DNA of 64,000 nucleotides from Candidatus Poseidoniaceae archaeon (GTDB lineage: Archaea > Thermoplasmatota > Poseidoniia > Poseidoniales > Poseidoniaceae), in NCBI GenBank assembly GCA_030747695.1, contig JASLKG010000005.1:212599-276598 (forward strand), given 5' to 3'. The position numbers and the translations under genes are program-made. The notes beneath the pieces are model-generated. The model saw only the letters and a list, made by a program, of their open reading frames with translations, was not told the origin of the DNA and did no database searches. This document shows positions 1-8,460 of this stretch, piece after piece; the stretch's first letter is position 1, and each line of letters starts with the position of its first letter.

Positions 1-156
1 AATCCCCTAGGTTGGTATTTACTCACTAAATGGGATTCAATTGATAGTATAAAAAGCATAGAGTTTTTTTACCGATATACGCAATCAAAGTGCTATACTG
101 TTAACCGGAATCCGGAAGGCTCTGCGCATTTCGATTTGCTATACAATCTCGCGTAA
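1..156 (+). CDS. C-terminal fragment of an unidentified protein
   Basis: Frame 1 is open from the first base of the window to a TAA at 154-156, giving 51 residues. The peptide is rich in Trp, Tyr and Phe, has mixed polar composition, and ends in DLLYNLA, which looks like real protein rather than translated spacer. No family is recognised. The gene runs off the left edge, so its length and start are unknown. It is convergent with the MBL hydrolase gene that ends at 303, and a T-rich stretch follows at 216-231. Confidence is moderate because a 156-base open frame in AT-rich DNA could arise by chance. Confidence 0.5.
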   Translation, partial: NPLGWYLLTKWDSIDSIKSIEFFYRYTQSKCYTVNRNPEGSAHFDLLYNLA

Positions 157-215
157 TAATATGAAGCCGAAGAGCTCTTGATTGTATCCGAACCTAGGAA
201 GTAAAAAAATCGTGT

Positions 216-231
216 AACAATTATCTTTTTT
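216..231 (+). terminator. T-rich putative terminator after the left-edge gene
   Basis: The plus strand reads AACAATTATCTTTTTT here, 60 bases after the stop of the left-edge gene. Archaeal termination is promoted by T-runs in the non-template strand. Nearly the same motif lies on the opposite strand at 290-310, serving the convergent gene, which supports a terminator role. No hairpin accompanies it. Confidence 0.4.
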
Positions 232-289
232 CGCTTCTACCGAAAAACCTCCAAAACACAATCGAGTAAACTAACACCCAACCTTTGTT

Positions 290-310
290 AAAAAAAAGAT
301 AATTATTGTA
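290..310 (-). terminator. T-rich putative terminator of the MBL hydrolase gene
   Basis: Read on the minus strand, AATTATC followed by eight T lies immediately after the stop codon of the hydrolase gene at 303. It mirrors the AATTATC-T6 motif at 216-231 on the plus strand, so two converging transcripts each end in the same T-rich signal. Confidence 0.4.
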
Positions 311-1073
311 ACATTATACTTCCATCATTATCCACGATGAAAACCATTTCGTCATTACCATGAATTACGTTTGCAGGGAAAACAGGTATTTCATTAGTCA
401 AGATCTCATAATCTGAATCTACATAGGTATGGGTTACGATAAAGGTAGTCTCTGGATACATATTTGCAATTTTTCTAATATCTGATGGCTTATGGTGATG
501 TTGAGTATCCACCCATTCAGGAACTCCCATTTCCAGTATCACAAAATTGCATTGCCCGATTCGATTCCATAATTCATCACAAGGCCCAGAATCTCCAGAA
601 TGTAGCATTTTCCAACCATCATCATGTGTCATCATCCAGCCATGAGGATCCACTTCAGGATCATGATTTACTTCGAATCTTTCAAATGTCCATCTGTTAA
701 TTTCGGGTAAATCAACCCAATTAATTAGTTTCAGCATTTGATCTAAACTACCAGGGTATGCTAGATTACATAATTCAATCAATCTTGATTTTACTCCACT
801 CGAACCCGCAACTGTTAGCGGTCTTTCCATCTCTCTATCAGAAATGTAACGTCTTTCAAGCAATAGGAATGGAAATCCAAATACATGATCGCCATGAACG
901 TGCGTAATCAATATTGTATCTATATCGGATGGAGAGATTCCAGCTCTTCTCAGGCTTGCCAATGCGGTAGGTGGCGCATCTACAATTATATGACGCTCAA
1001 TACAAAGGAATGAATGGTGTCTTCCAGATGGCAGGAATGCATTGCCACTACCAAGCAACTCTACTCGCACCAT
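303..1073 (-). CDS. Metallo-beta-lactamase-fold hydrolase, RNase Z-like
   Basis: This is a soluble MBL-fold metallohydrolase of about 256 residues. Visible signatures are an N-terminal LLGSGNAF strand-turn, the zinc motif HVHGDH at about residues 58-63, a later HSGDSG strand carrying a metal-ligand Asp, and a final VTHTYVDSD segment with another likely ligand His. The order resembles RNase Z/arylsulfatase-type members, but the long exosite arm of tRNase Z is not obvious, so a tRNA-processing role is not assured. The ATG at 1073 gives a start just ahead of the first beta strand; an ATG at 1091 adds six residues. It diverges from the flavoprotein gene across about 85 bases. The substrate is unknown. 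Confidence 0.8.
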   Translation of the reverse strand: MVRVELLGSGNAFLPSGRHHSFLCIERHIIVDAPPTALASLRRAGISPSDIDTILITHVHGDHVFGFPFLLLERRYISDREMERPLTVAGSSGVKSRLIELCNLAYPGSLDQMLKLINWVDLPEINRWTFERFEVNHDPEVDPHGWMMTHDDGWKMLHSGDSGPCDELWNRIGQCNFVILEMGVPEWVDTQHHHKPSDIRKIANMYPETTFIVTHTYVDSDYEILTNEIPVFPANVIHGNDEMVFIVDNDGSIMLQ

Positions 1074-1158
1074 GTTGGCTCCAGGTATCATTTACCTAAG
1101 ATATCATCGCACCAACATTCATGAACATTCCACTGGTGGCGTCCAGCATTCGGTGCTT

Positions 1159-2412
1159 ATGATGGCGGATTGGAGTGCAAAGAACCCTTACATGTCAAAG
1201 ATTACTGAATGCTATATTCTCAATGGAGAAGGTTCACGTAAAGAGACACGACACATCGTCTTTGATTTAGGCAAATCTGGTTTGGATTACAAAGTAGGGG
1301 ATGCTCTTGGAGTGGTAGCTGAAAATCCGGCTAATACAGTTGAAGAATTAATTTCAGTTGCAGGTTGGGATGGTAATCATATAGTTACAACACACAAAGG
1401 AGAATCTAAATTGAGAGATGCGCTTAGGAAAGATGTTGAGATCCATAGGGTTAACAAAAAATTTGTACAGTCATTAAATGAGAAGGTAACGTCAAGTGAA
1501 TTACGAATTTCAGTGAAACTTATTGATAGAACACGCGAATCAACAACTTCATTTTCGAGCGGTGACTCAGCATTATTACAGGAATTAATGCCTTCAAATC
1601 CAAGCGATGATCCGGTTGGACGTATCGAAAATATGATTTCCAATGGTGAAGCAATGGAGGATTATATTTGGTCTCGAGATTATATTGATGTAATACGTGA
1701 ATTTGATGTAACTTATACGCCTGAAGAATTTCTAGAACTTGTTGATAGGTTGAAACCACGCCTATACTCCATAGCTTCGAGCCATGATGCACATCCTGGT
1801 TTTGTTGAATTGACTGTCGCAATCGTAAGATATTCACATCATGGAAGAGATCGAGGTGGTCTTTGTACAATCTATATGGCTGATGAAGTCAAAGTAAAAA
1901 AGACAAATGTAGGTGTATTCATGAGTCCAACTAAATCATTTGTATTACCTGAAGATAAATCAATAGACATAATCATGGTTGGCCCAGGAACAGGAATTGC
2001 ACCATTTCGTGCATTCATGGAACAAAGAGTCATCGACGGAGGAAGTGGCCGCAATTGGTTATTCTTTGGCGATCAATCAGAAAAAACTGAATTTTATTAC
2101 AAAGATGAGATAGAATCATGGTTAGATGAAGGCCATTTGTATCGATTTACAACAGCTTGGTCAAGGGACCAAGAAGAGAAAATTTACGTTCAACATCGAT
2201 TAAAGGAGCATGGGAAAGAAGTTTGGGAATGGTTTGAAAGAGGTGCTTATTTCTATATCTGTGGTGATAAGACTTACATGGCAAAAGATGTTCACAAAGC
2301 ATTAATTGAAATCGCAATTGAACATGGTAATATGTCCGAAGAGGCAGCAACAATATTCATTGAAAAGACAATGATGAAAGAGCAAAAACGATATTTGCGT
2401 GATGTTTATTGA
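1159..2412 (+). CDS. CysJ-like flavoprotein reductase (FAD/NADPH domains only)
   Basis: The protein matches the C-terminal half of sulfite reductase flavoprotein and cytochrome P450 reductase: an FAD-binding region with DYKVGDALGV near the start, the FAD motif RLYSIASS, a GLCTIYMAD segment, the nucleotide motif GPGTGIAPFRAFM, YICGD, and the family's C-terminal aromatic end RYLRDVY. The N-terminal flavodoxin domain is absent, so electrons would pass from NADPH to FAD and then to a separate partner. The sulfite reductase hemoprotein is not in this window. Tandem ATGs at 1159 and 1162 are the likely start; the frame is open upstream to 1042 but would overlap the divergent hydrolase gene. It converges with the SLOG gene with a 7-base overlap of 3' ends. 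Confidence 0.85.
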   Translation: MMADWSAKNPYMSKITECYILNGEGSRKETRHIVFDLGKSGLDYKVGDALGVVAENPANTVEELISVAGWDGNHIVTTHKGESKLRDALRKDVEIHRVNKKFVQSLNEKVTSSELRISVKLIDRTRESTTSFSSGDSALLQELMPSNPSDDPVGRIENMISNGEAMEDYIWSRDYIDVIREFDVTYTPEEFLELVDRLKPRLYSIASSHDAHPGFVELTVAIVRYSHHGRDRGGLCTIYMADEVKVKKTNVGVFMSPTKSFVLPEDKSIDIIMVGPGTGIAPFRAFMEQRVIDGGSGRNWLFFGDQSEKTEFYYKDEIESWLDEGHLYRFTTAWSRDQEEKIYVQHRLKEHGKEVWEWFERGAYFYICGDKTYMAKDVHKALIEIAIEHGNMSEEAATIFIEKTMMKEQKRYLRDVY

Positions 2413-2879
2413 TTTTCAAGCTCCAAGGGAGTAGGGAATTCATCAGCATTTATTCCACGTTCTTGAGCACGTTTGATCATTATAGATGTCCATTTGGATT
2501 TTGGTCCTGGAAATGCTAATACATGTGTTGCATGATCCAGCATAATATCAACCAAACCAGGCGCTGCTTCAGGTCTTCCAGTATCCCGAAGTCCACGTCT
2601 AGGTTGATTCCAAGCTTCATTAAAGACAGCAGTAGGAATTGAATTTTCTGCGGCCCAACGTTCTACTAAGCAATCAATCCCACTTGCTCCACCTAATATT
2701 AGTAAATCCGGTTTATCATTTTGTGAAATCCAACTGGTTATTTTTTCATTTAACCATTCAAAATTGTAGAATCTTGAGTTTCCAGAAATAGCGAGATTAA
2801 TCACCTTTCCATTGTTGTTGAGGTCTCTTCTCCCCAAACGTTCCACAGTTTCGGCTCCACTACTGTCGCCCTCGCCCAT
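2406..2879 (-). CDS. SLOG-superfamily protein (DUF2493/YspA-like)
   Basis: This 157-residue protein shows the Rossmann-like SLOG pattern: a first strand VINLAISGNSRF, a central LLILGGASGIDCLVERWA motif matching the GxxGxDxxAxxWA signature of the family, and a C-terminal VLAFPGPKSKWTSIMIKRAQERGI helix-strand resembling the nucleotide-handling end of YspA/DprA-like folds. Members bind nucleotides or nucleotide-derived ligands; the ligand is not predictable here. About 25 polar residues precede the fold and may be disordered. Its 3' end overlaps that of the convergent flavoprotein gene. It is divergent from the biotin carboxylase gene across about 150 AT-rich bases. Confidence 0.75.
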   Translation of the reverse strand: MGEGDSSGAETVERLGRRDLNNNGKVINLAISGNSRFYNFEWLNEKITSWISQNDKPDLLILGGASGIDCLVERWAAENSIPTAVFNEAWNQPRRGLRDTGRPEAAPGLVDIMLDHATHVLAFPGPKSKWTSIMIKRAQERGINADEFPTPLELENQ

Positions 2880-3032
2880 GGCCCTAAGTCAACAAATTGG
2901 ATTATAATTGACACCCTAAATTTCAATCTAGGAAGGGTAAAATCAACCTGATTATCAAATCCCGGTTAATCTAACTGAAAATATGCACCTACAACCGCTT
3001 TCATCATAGAATAGTTCTTACTGGCAATGCAT

Positions 3033-4373
3033 ATGGGGTTCACGCGTGTTCTCATAGCAAACCGAGGGGAAATTGCACTTAGAATACTTAGAGCACTAAG
3101 GGATATGGGAATTGAAGTAGCAATTATACATGGACGAGAAGATCGACTTTCTCTTCCAGTTAGGATGGCAGATATAGCATATCCAATAATGCGTAGTAAC
3201 CCATTAGATTCATATTTAGATATTGAAGCAGTAGTGCAGGCTGCAAAGGATTTGAATTGCGATGCAGTACATCCTGGCTATGGATTTCTTGCAGAAAATG
3301 CAAACTTCGTAAAGCGGCTACAAGAAGAGGGGATCATATTTATTGGGCCCTCAGCTGATGTAATTACTCTCTTGGGTGACAAAATTGAGGCGAGAGCTGC
3401 CATGGAATCTGCAGGGTTGCCTACAGCTAAAGGAAGTAGTGAGCCAATATCAGAGGCATCAAAAGCCTCAAAATTAGCTGATGAAATAGGATATCCGGTA
3501 ATAATTAAGGCAGCAGCGGGCGGAGGAGGAATTGGTATGCAAATAGTGCATGCAGAGCATGAATTTGAAAGCGCCCTAAAGTTATGCCAATCAAGAGCAA
3601 AGAGTGCATTTGGTGATGATCGAGTATTTGTAGAGAAATACATTGAAGGTGCACAGCATGTAGAATTCCAAGTATTAGCAGATGGCACCAATGCAATACA
3701 TTTTGGAGAGAGGTTTTGTTCAATTCAAAGGAGACATCAAAAATTGGTTGAGGAAGGACCATGGTTGTCTGAAGAAAAGAGAGATGAAATTGGCTCTTTG
3801 GTTTGTGCAGGTGCAGAATCAGTAGGCTACAAAGGTTTAGCAACATTTGAATTTTTGAGAGATAAGAATGGGGATTTCTATTTCCTTGAAGTAAATCCAA
3901 GAGTACAAGTTGAGCATACTGTAACTGAGTTAATCACCGGACACAATTTGGTTGAATTAGGAATTAGAGTTGCACAAGGTGAATCATTGCCCCTATCTCA
4001 GGAGGAGATATCTTGGCGAGGTCATGCAATACAATGCCGACTAAATGCTGAAGATCCTCGGAATTTTGTCCCCTCTCCTGGTCGTTTATGGGAATGTCAT
4101 TTCCCATCTGGTTTTGGAATAAGATGTGATACCCATGCACATCCTGGATATGAGATGCCAGGTTGTTTTGATTCTCTATTAGCTAAATTGCTTACTTGGG
4201 GTGCTACAAGGGAAGATGCCATCGCTAGAATGCGTACAGCACTAGATGAAACAATACTTACAGGAGTTGAGCATCTTATACCACTTCATCGTAGAATAAT
4301 GGATGAGAAAGATTTTTTGAACAGAGAGATTACAATTCAATATATTGAACAGCATGAGGAACTATTAGGGTGA
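3033..4373 (+). CDS. accC: Biotin carboxylase subunit of acyl-CoA carboxylase
   Basis: This ATP-grasp enzyme carboxylates biotin on a carrier protein using bicarbonate and ATP. Family signatures are clear: VLIANRGEIALRI at the N terminus, HPGYGFLAENA, the ATP-grasp glycine loop AAAGGGGIGMQIV, VEKYIEGAQHVEFQV, GERFCSIQRRHQK, and the catalytic EVNPRVQVEHTVTE. At 447 residues it is the stand-alone form, with no biotin-carrier domain; carrier and carboxyltransferase must lie elsewhere. ATG at 3033 is preferred over 3027 because the conserved sequence begins three residues later. PfkB kinase follows after 4 bases. Through acetyl- or propionyl-CoA carboxylase it could supply malonyl-CoA for the megasynthase at 19-28 kb; that link is inference. 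Confidence 0.93.
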   Translation: MGFTRVLIANRGEIALRILRALRDMGIEVAIIHGREDRLSLPVRMADIAYPIMRSNPLDSYLDIEAVVQAAKDLNCDAVHPGYGFLAENANFVKRLQEEGIIFIGPSADVITLLGDKIEARAAMESAGLPTAKGSSEPISEASKASKLADEIGYPVIIKAAAGGGGIGMQIVHAEHEFESALKLCQSRAKSAFGDDRVFVEKYIEGAQHVEFQVLADGTNAIHFGERFCSIQRRHQKLVEEGPWLSEEKRDEIGSLVCAGAESVGYKGLATFEFLRDKNGDFYFLEVNPRVQVEHTVTELITGHNLVELGIRVAQGESLPLSQEEISWRGHAIQCRLNAEDPRNFVPSPGRLWECHFPSGFGIRCDTHAHPGYEMPGCFDSLLAKLLTWGATREDAIARMRTALDETILTGVEHLIPLHRRIMDEKDFLNREITIQYIEQHEELLG

Positions 4374-4377
4374 TTAT

Positions 4378-5313
4378 ATGGATGTACTAATCGTTGGCAG
4401 TCTCGCCTACGATTCCCTAGAAACTCCATCAGGAATTAGGGAAGATGAGTTGGGGGGTTCAGCATCTTATGGAGGTTTTTCAGCAGCTTTCCATAACAAA
4501 AGGTTGAGTGGAAATGGAATTGGCATAGTAGGAGTAGTTGGAGAAGATTTTGTTGATGAGCACATGGAGTGGTATGTTGAATCTGGCATAGATATTAGTG
4601 GTATTGAAATTGTACAAGGCAAGACTTTTCGTTGGAGAGGCTCCTATCATGGGGATATGTCAGAAGCAATTACACACGAAACACAATTGAACGCCTTTGA
4701 AGATTTCATCCCCAAAATTCCCTCCTCTATTGGTTCGCCTAAGGTAGTAATGTGCGCAAATCTTGTTCCAAGTATACAAAAGAGTGTCTTAGATCAAACT
4801 AATCCAACTAGGTTAACAATACTTGATTCTATGAATTTGTGGATAGAAATTGCAAAAGAAGAATTACTTTCTGTAATCAAACGAGTAGAGATACTTGTTT
4901 TGAATGATGGAGAAGTAAAAATGTTGGCAGAGAACGACAATTTGATTCAAGCTTCATTTTATGTTCATAGTCTAATGGGAAATGGAATTTTGGTTGTAAA
5001 AAGAGGCGAACATGGAGTTATTGCAATACATCCAGAGGGCATAGTTTCAATTCCTGCTTATCCCACTACGGAACTTGTAGACCCAACTGGCTGTGGAGAT
5101 ACTTTTGCTGGCGCCATGGCAGCAGAATTATCACAGCGTGATGGAGAGGTTACAAAATTAGAATTAGCTGAAGCATTGGTGCATGCAACTATTACAGCGT
5201 CATTCACAATTGAGCAATTCGGAACAGGGAAAATACGGGCATTAAACATTGAAAATTATAACTCACGATTAATTAGTTACAGAGAAATGACAAGGACTAA
5301 TACGAATAATTAG
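4378..5313 (+). CDS. PfkB-family sugar/nucleoside kinase
   Basis: This is a ribokinase-fold kinase of 311 residues, normal for the family. The N-terminal LIVGSLAYDSLETP strand and LGGSASYGG substrate loop are followed by the C-terminal signature DPTGCGDTFAGAMA, in which the Asp of GCGD is the catalytic base and the glycines form the anion hole. Substrate-defining residues cannot be assigned from sequence alone; adenosine, ribose or another sugar are possible. The ATG lies 4 bases after the stop of the biotin carboxylase gene, so the two are probably co-transcribed. No lid features point to a specific subfamily. Confidence 0.88.
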   Translation: MDVLIVGSLAYDSLETPSGIREDELGGSASYGGFSAAFHNKRLSGNGIGIVGVVGEDFVDEHMEWYVESGIDISGIEIVQGKTFRWRGSYHGDMSEAITHETQLNAFEDFIPKIPSSIGSPKVVMCANLVPSIQKSVLDQTNPTRLTILDSMNLWIEIAKEELLSVIKRVEILVLNDGEVKMLAENDNLIQASFYVHSLMGNGILVVKRGEHGVIAIHPEGIVSIPAYPTTELVDPTGCGDTFAGAMAAELSQRDGEVTKLELAEALVHATITASFTIEQFGTGKIRALNIENYNSRLISYREMTRTNTNN

Positions 5314-5349
5314 CGATGCCCTCAAGAATCTTTGACTATTCGCAGATGT

Positions 5350-6369
5350 ATGACCGTATTGAATATTGCAATGGTTGGCAGCGATGATTTGGCCAAATCT
5401 ATTGCAAAAGCAACTGATCAAAGAGACGTTCATACTTATGTCCACAAAGAAAATGGACCAAATGGTGCGAGAATATTATCTATTATTCGCCCTGCAAAAT
5501 TACCCGAACGAATACGTCCCCTATTCAATTCATTATGTGCTGCAAGAGTTGGTTTGATTGAGGTCAACAAAATAGATTCAAATTTGGGAGAAGTAATTGT
5601 CGCATTTGCAAGTTCTGGAATTACTAATGGCATAATTGTAATTAATCCAAATTCTGATGAATGGATTGATGAGGAGCAAGTAATTGCTTTATTTACACAA
5701 GCGGGGCTTTCAAATTGGACTCAATGTGCTAATGAGGGCACAGAACTAAGAAGCACCTTATACGATTTAATGGATGAAATCGAATCTGAGTTAATGGAAG
5801 CCCAGACCTTGCCATTAGTGGTTCCTATTGATCAATATTTCAATGTGAAAGGCATAGGTTTGGTTGCGATAGGTTATGTTCAATCTGGTTCAATAAAAGT
5901 GCATGATGAATTACATTTACTCCCGGCTGAAGGCCCTGGCACTGTAAAATCATTACAAGTAATGGACGATGATGTTCCAATAGCAGTTGCAGGAGATAGA
6001 GTAGGTATTGCATTACGAAATACAAAGGAGGATCATCTTTCTGGAGGAAGTATTGTTTTGCACAAACCAATAGAAGACAAAAACAAAGGAATTTCAATGC
6101 CTCTTGCAATGGAGAAGCATATGAAATCAATAATCAACTTGAATCAATCACCATTCCAGAAGCGTAAATTGTTAGTAGGCGATGTAGTTCATGCCAGTGT
6201 AGATTTACAATTTGTAGTAGGCAGAATTGAGTCAGTTGATGGCGAATTAATTGTTGAATGGGAATCGCCATTATACTCAAGGATAGAAAATCCTCCAAAA
6301 GTGCTGATTGCCCAATTGGATTCTAAACCAAGAATAATGGGTAGTGCAAATCTGATTCGGCTTGAATAA
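5350..6369 (+). CDS. Degenerate EF-Tu/SelB-like translation-factor homologue
   Basis: This roughly 340-residue protein resembles translation GTPases in its second half. Residues of about 160-230 read like the EF-Tu domain-2 beta barrel (VPIDQYFNVKGIGLVAIGYVQSG, then GDRVGIALRN), followed by a domain-3-like barrel. The N-terminal region looks like a G domain whose P-loop has been lost: NIAMVGSDDLAKSI replaces GxxxxGK[ST], and no clear DxxG is visible. It would therefore be a non-GTPase paralogue, comparable to archaeal SelB-like pseudo-GTPases, with an unknown role in or near translation. ATG at 5350 is preferred; a TTG at 5332 is the alternative. It is the third gene after biotin carboxylase and PfkB kinase. 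Confidence 0.6.
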   Translation: MTVLNIAMVGSDDLAKSIAKATDQRDVHTYVHKENGPNGARILSIIRPAKLPERIRPLFNSLCAARVGLIEVNKIDSNLGEVIVAFASSGITNGIIVINPNSDEWIDEEQVIALFTQAGLSNWTQCANEGTELRSTLYDLMDEIESELMEAQTLPLVVPIDQYFNVKGIGLVAIGYVQSGSIKVHDELHLLPAEGPGTVKSLQVMDDDVPIAVAGDRVGIALRNTKEDHLSGGSIVLHKPIEDKNKGISMPLAMEKHMKSIINLNQSPFQKRKLLVGDVVHASVDLQFVVGRIESVDGELIVEWESPLYSRIENPPKVLIAQLDSKPRIMGSANLIRLE

Positions 6370-6388
6370 TTTAGTTCAAAGAACGGCT

Positions 6389-6401
6389 TCCCCTACGGGG
6401 A
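6389..6401. other. Short GC-rich hairpin in a 78-base spacer
   Basis: TCCCC and GGGGA form a five-base stem around a TAC loop, between the EF-like gene and the membrane-protein gene. It resembles, in weaker form, the GC-rich hairpins found upstream of other genes at 9191, 17276 and 18526. Confidence 0.35.
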
Positions 6402-6447
6402 CTCCAACGGTGGTTTCATAACCGCGCAAAGTTTTGCAACGTTCGGG

Positions 6448-7965
6448 ATGTACATAGACACGAGGCCAGAAGGCCCCAGTGTCAGCGAGAACGGAATCAG
6501 ATTTCGTTCCCTGAGTCTGGGAGGAGTTCGGGGTAGAGTTAGAGCTACTCTTACTGAACGTTCACTTTCGTTTGAGTCTAGAGATGGAAAGGCCCTTGAT
6601 CTAAGAATTGATGCAATCAATAGAGTCCATCAACACGATACTACTTTGATTCCAGGTTGGCTTGGCGTAGTTGGATTAATCTTGTTATGGATTTCATGGA
6701 GAGGAGTATCAAGCGGTTTACAGGCAATTTCAGGTTCCATTGGTGTAGTCCTTACTGCTGGCTATCTTCTTACAAAAAAACCAATATTAATTATTGATAC
6801 AGAAGCTGGTGATTGCCACACAGTTATTGGCTCGGAAGATGCAATGATTCGTCTTTGTAACTTGATTCAATGTTTACATGATGGTATGGGCTTAAATGAG
6901 GCAAAATCTGTTGTACAGTCAATGATAAGTGATGCAGATTATCCTCGACATAAAACCGAAGAAATTATTCCCGAACCAGTTAATATACAGTTAGATCCAG
7001 CGCCTGTTCTGACAACATTTCTTGAAACAATGCAATTTGATGATGAGTTGTCAATTGTTGACGAACGTGTCTCAGAAGATGTTTCAGTCGAAGACACAAT
7101 TTTACCAGAGTGGTTTGATGAAGTAGGCCAAGAAACCGAACAACAGATACCAAATGGTTTGATTTCAAGAGCGATTACAAATAATCATACTCAGCGACAT
7201 AACGTAGCTAATAATGGCTGGCAGCCGCCACAAAATCAACCTGTTGCAGGAGTTCATCGAAATCAAATGGTAGATGCTTCTTCATTTGGCATGTTAAATC
7301 ATCATGCGGGTTACCAACCTAATTATTCTGAACCATTACAACAGTCCCCGCCTCCAACAAATTTCTTGCCCTCTTTTGTTGGAATCAATGGAGCACACGT
7401 GCCAGGTTCATTGCCCGAAGAGTTTAGTTCACCAGATACTCCACTCCCAATAGTCGAAGAAGAAGAACAAGTTTCACTAGTAGCCTCTATTCGTAAAGAT
7501 TCTGAGATATTGGATGCAGAAGTAATTGACGAAAATCAATTGGAAAGTCCTAAAGAACGTTATCCAGGAATGTCACGACTTACAGTAAAACCCAAAAAAC
7601 GAAGAATAAAAACAAGCAAAAATCGAAATCGGCGGTTATCTGCAGGCTCAGTAGTACGTGAATTAGTAGGCGGCCCTCTTGATCGAGCAAGTGCGCTATC
7701 ACGTCGTTTTTTACCAAGAAGGCGTAGAACTACTGATGCACTAAGGTTACAGGCACAAAATGCTAGACAAGAACAAGTAGCAGACTCAATTCAGAATTTG
7801 GCAAAAAGTCGTGGAGGAGAAGTTAGTGATGCAGAGGTATCAGCTATGATGTCGCATATTCAAGCTCGTCCCGATATTCCAGATTCTTTTGACGAACTAG
7901 TCAGTACGGACAAAAATAAATCTGAACAGGTGGAAGTAGAGCACATTCCTCGTCTAGATTCATGA
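6448..7965 (+). CDS. Membrane protein with long cytoplasmic low-complexity tail, unknown function
   Basis: The family is not recognised. The first 60 residues are beta-rich, suggesting a small PH-like fold. Two hydrophobic segments follow at about residues 70-85 (PGWLGVVGLILLWISW) and 90-110 (ISGSIGVVLTAGYLL). After that come a short beta/alpha stretch and a long acidic, Gln/Pro-rich tail that looks disordered. A strongly basic segment near residues 385-435 (KPKKRRIKTSKNRNRR, then RRFLPRRRRTTDA) could bind nucleic acid or phospholipid head groups. The 3' end overlaps the convergent thioesterase gene by 6 bases. A small membrane scaffold is the most that can be inferred. Confidence 0.7.
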   Translation: MYIDTRPEGPSVSENGIRFRSLSLGGVRGRVRATLTERSLSFESRDGKALDLRIDAINRVHQHDTTLIPGWLGVVGLILLWISWRGVSSGLQAISGSIGVVLTAGYLLTKKPILIIDTEAGDCHTVIGSEDAMIRLCNLIQCLHDGMGLNEAKSVVQSMISDADYPRHKTEEIIPEPVNIQLDPAPVLTTFLETMQFDDELSIVDERVSEDVSVEDTILPEWFDEVGQETEQQIPNGLISRAITNNHTQRHNVANNGWQPPQNQPVAGVHRNQMVDASSFGMLNHHAGYQPNYSEPLQQSPPPTNFLPSFVGINGAHVPGSLPEEFSSPDTPLPIVEEEEQVSLVASIRKDSEILDAEVIDENQLESPKERYPGMSRLTVKPKKRRIKTSKNRNRRLSAGSVVRELVGGPLDRASALSRRFLPRRRRTTDALRLQAQNARQEQVADSIQNLAKSRGGEVSDAEVSAMMSHIQARPDIPDSFDELVSTDKNKSEQVEVEHIPRLDS

Positions 7966-8427
7966 TTTTTTCCTCTTAGAAATCATATTTTCACGGATTG
8001 CTTTTGCAGATTCCCAATCCTCTTTTTCAATTTCAGTTGTTGGTGTGAATTGTGGAATAGGTATTGGCCTCATCATTGAATCAATTGCGACCATAAAAAA
8101 GAATCCTTCACAAATTATTGTTTTAGTCCAATCCGCTTTATTCATTGCCCAGGCAGTTACTTTTGTACATGCAGTTCTGTTTGATGTGAATACAATTTTC
8201 CCAGTGACTTCAATTAAATCGCCCTGTCGAGCAGGGGCAATAAATTCCAAAGTATCTATGGAAATCGTAACAAATTCTCGGTGTGCAAATTTTGAACAAG
8301 TAATTCCAGCAGCTTTGTCCATTAGGGACAATAACCTACCTCCAAATAGTGTATTATATGCATTCGTATCCTGTGGAAATACTTCTTCAATTAGCGTGAC
8401 AGGTTCAGTACTAAATGGCTCCATCAA
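7960..8427 (-). CDS. Acyl-CoA thioesterase, hot-dog fold (YciA/BFIT type)
   Basis: This enzyme hydrolyses acyl-CoA to free acid and CoA. The single hot-dog domain carries the YciA/BACH pattern: PQDTNAYNTLFGGRLLSLMD, in which the Asn and the GG before the central helix shape the active site and the Asp acts in catalysis, followed by REFVTISIDTLEFIAPARQGDLI and the RTACTKVTAWA strand. At 155 residues the length is typical, and the protein would work as a hexamer of hot-dog dimers. The gene is divergent from the ThiI-like gene with only 33 bases between starts. It could release acyl chains from CoA in the same metabolism as the megasynthase and acyl-CoA ligase nearby. Confidence 0.88.
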   Translation of the reverse strand: MMEPFSTEPVTLIEEVFPQDTNAYNTLFGGRLLSLMDKAAGITCSKFAHREFVTISIDTLEFIAPARQGDLIEVTGKIVFTSNRTACTKVTAWAMNKADWTKTIICEGFFFMVAIDSMMRPIPIPQFTPTTEIEKEDWESAKAIRENMISKRKKS

Positions 8428-8460
8428 TTTCTGCGAAAACCCTCTACTCCTTCAATCCAT

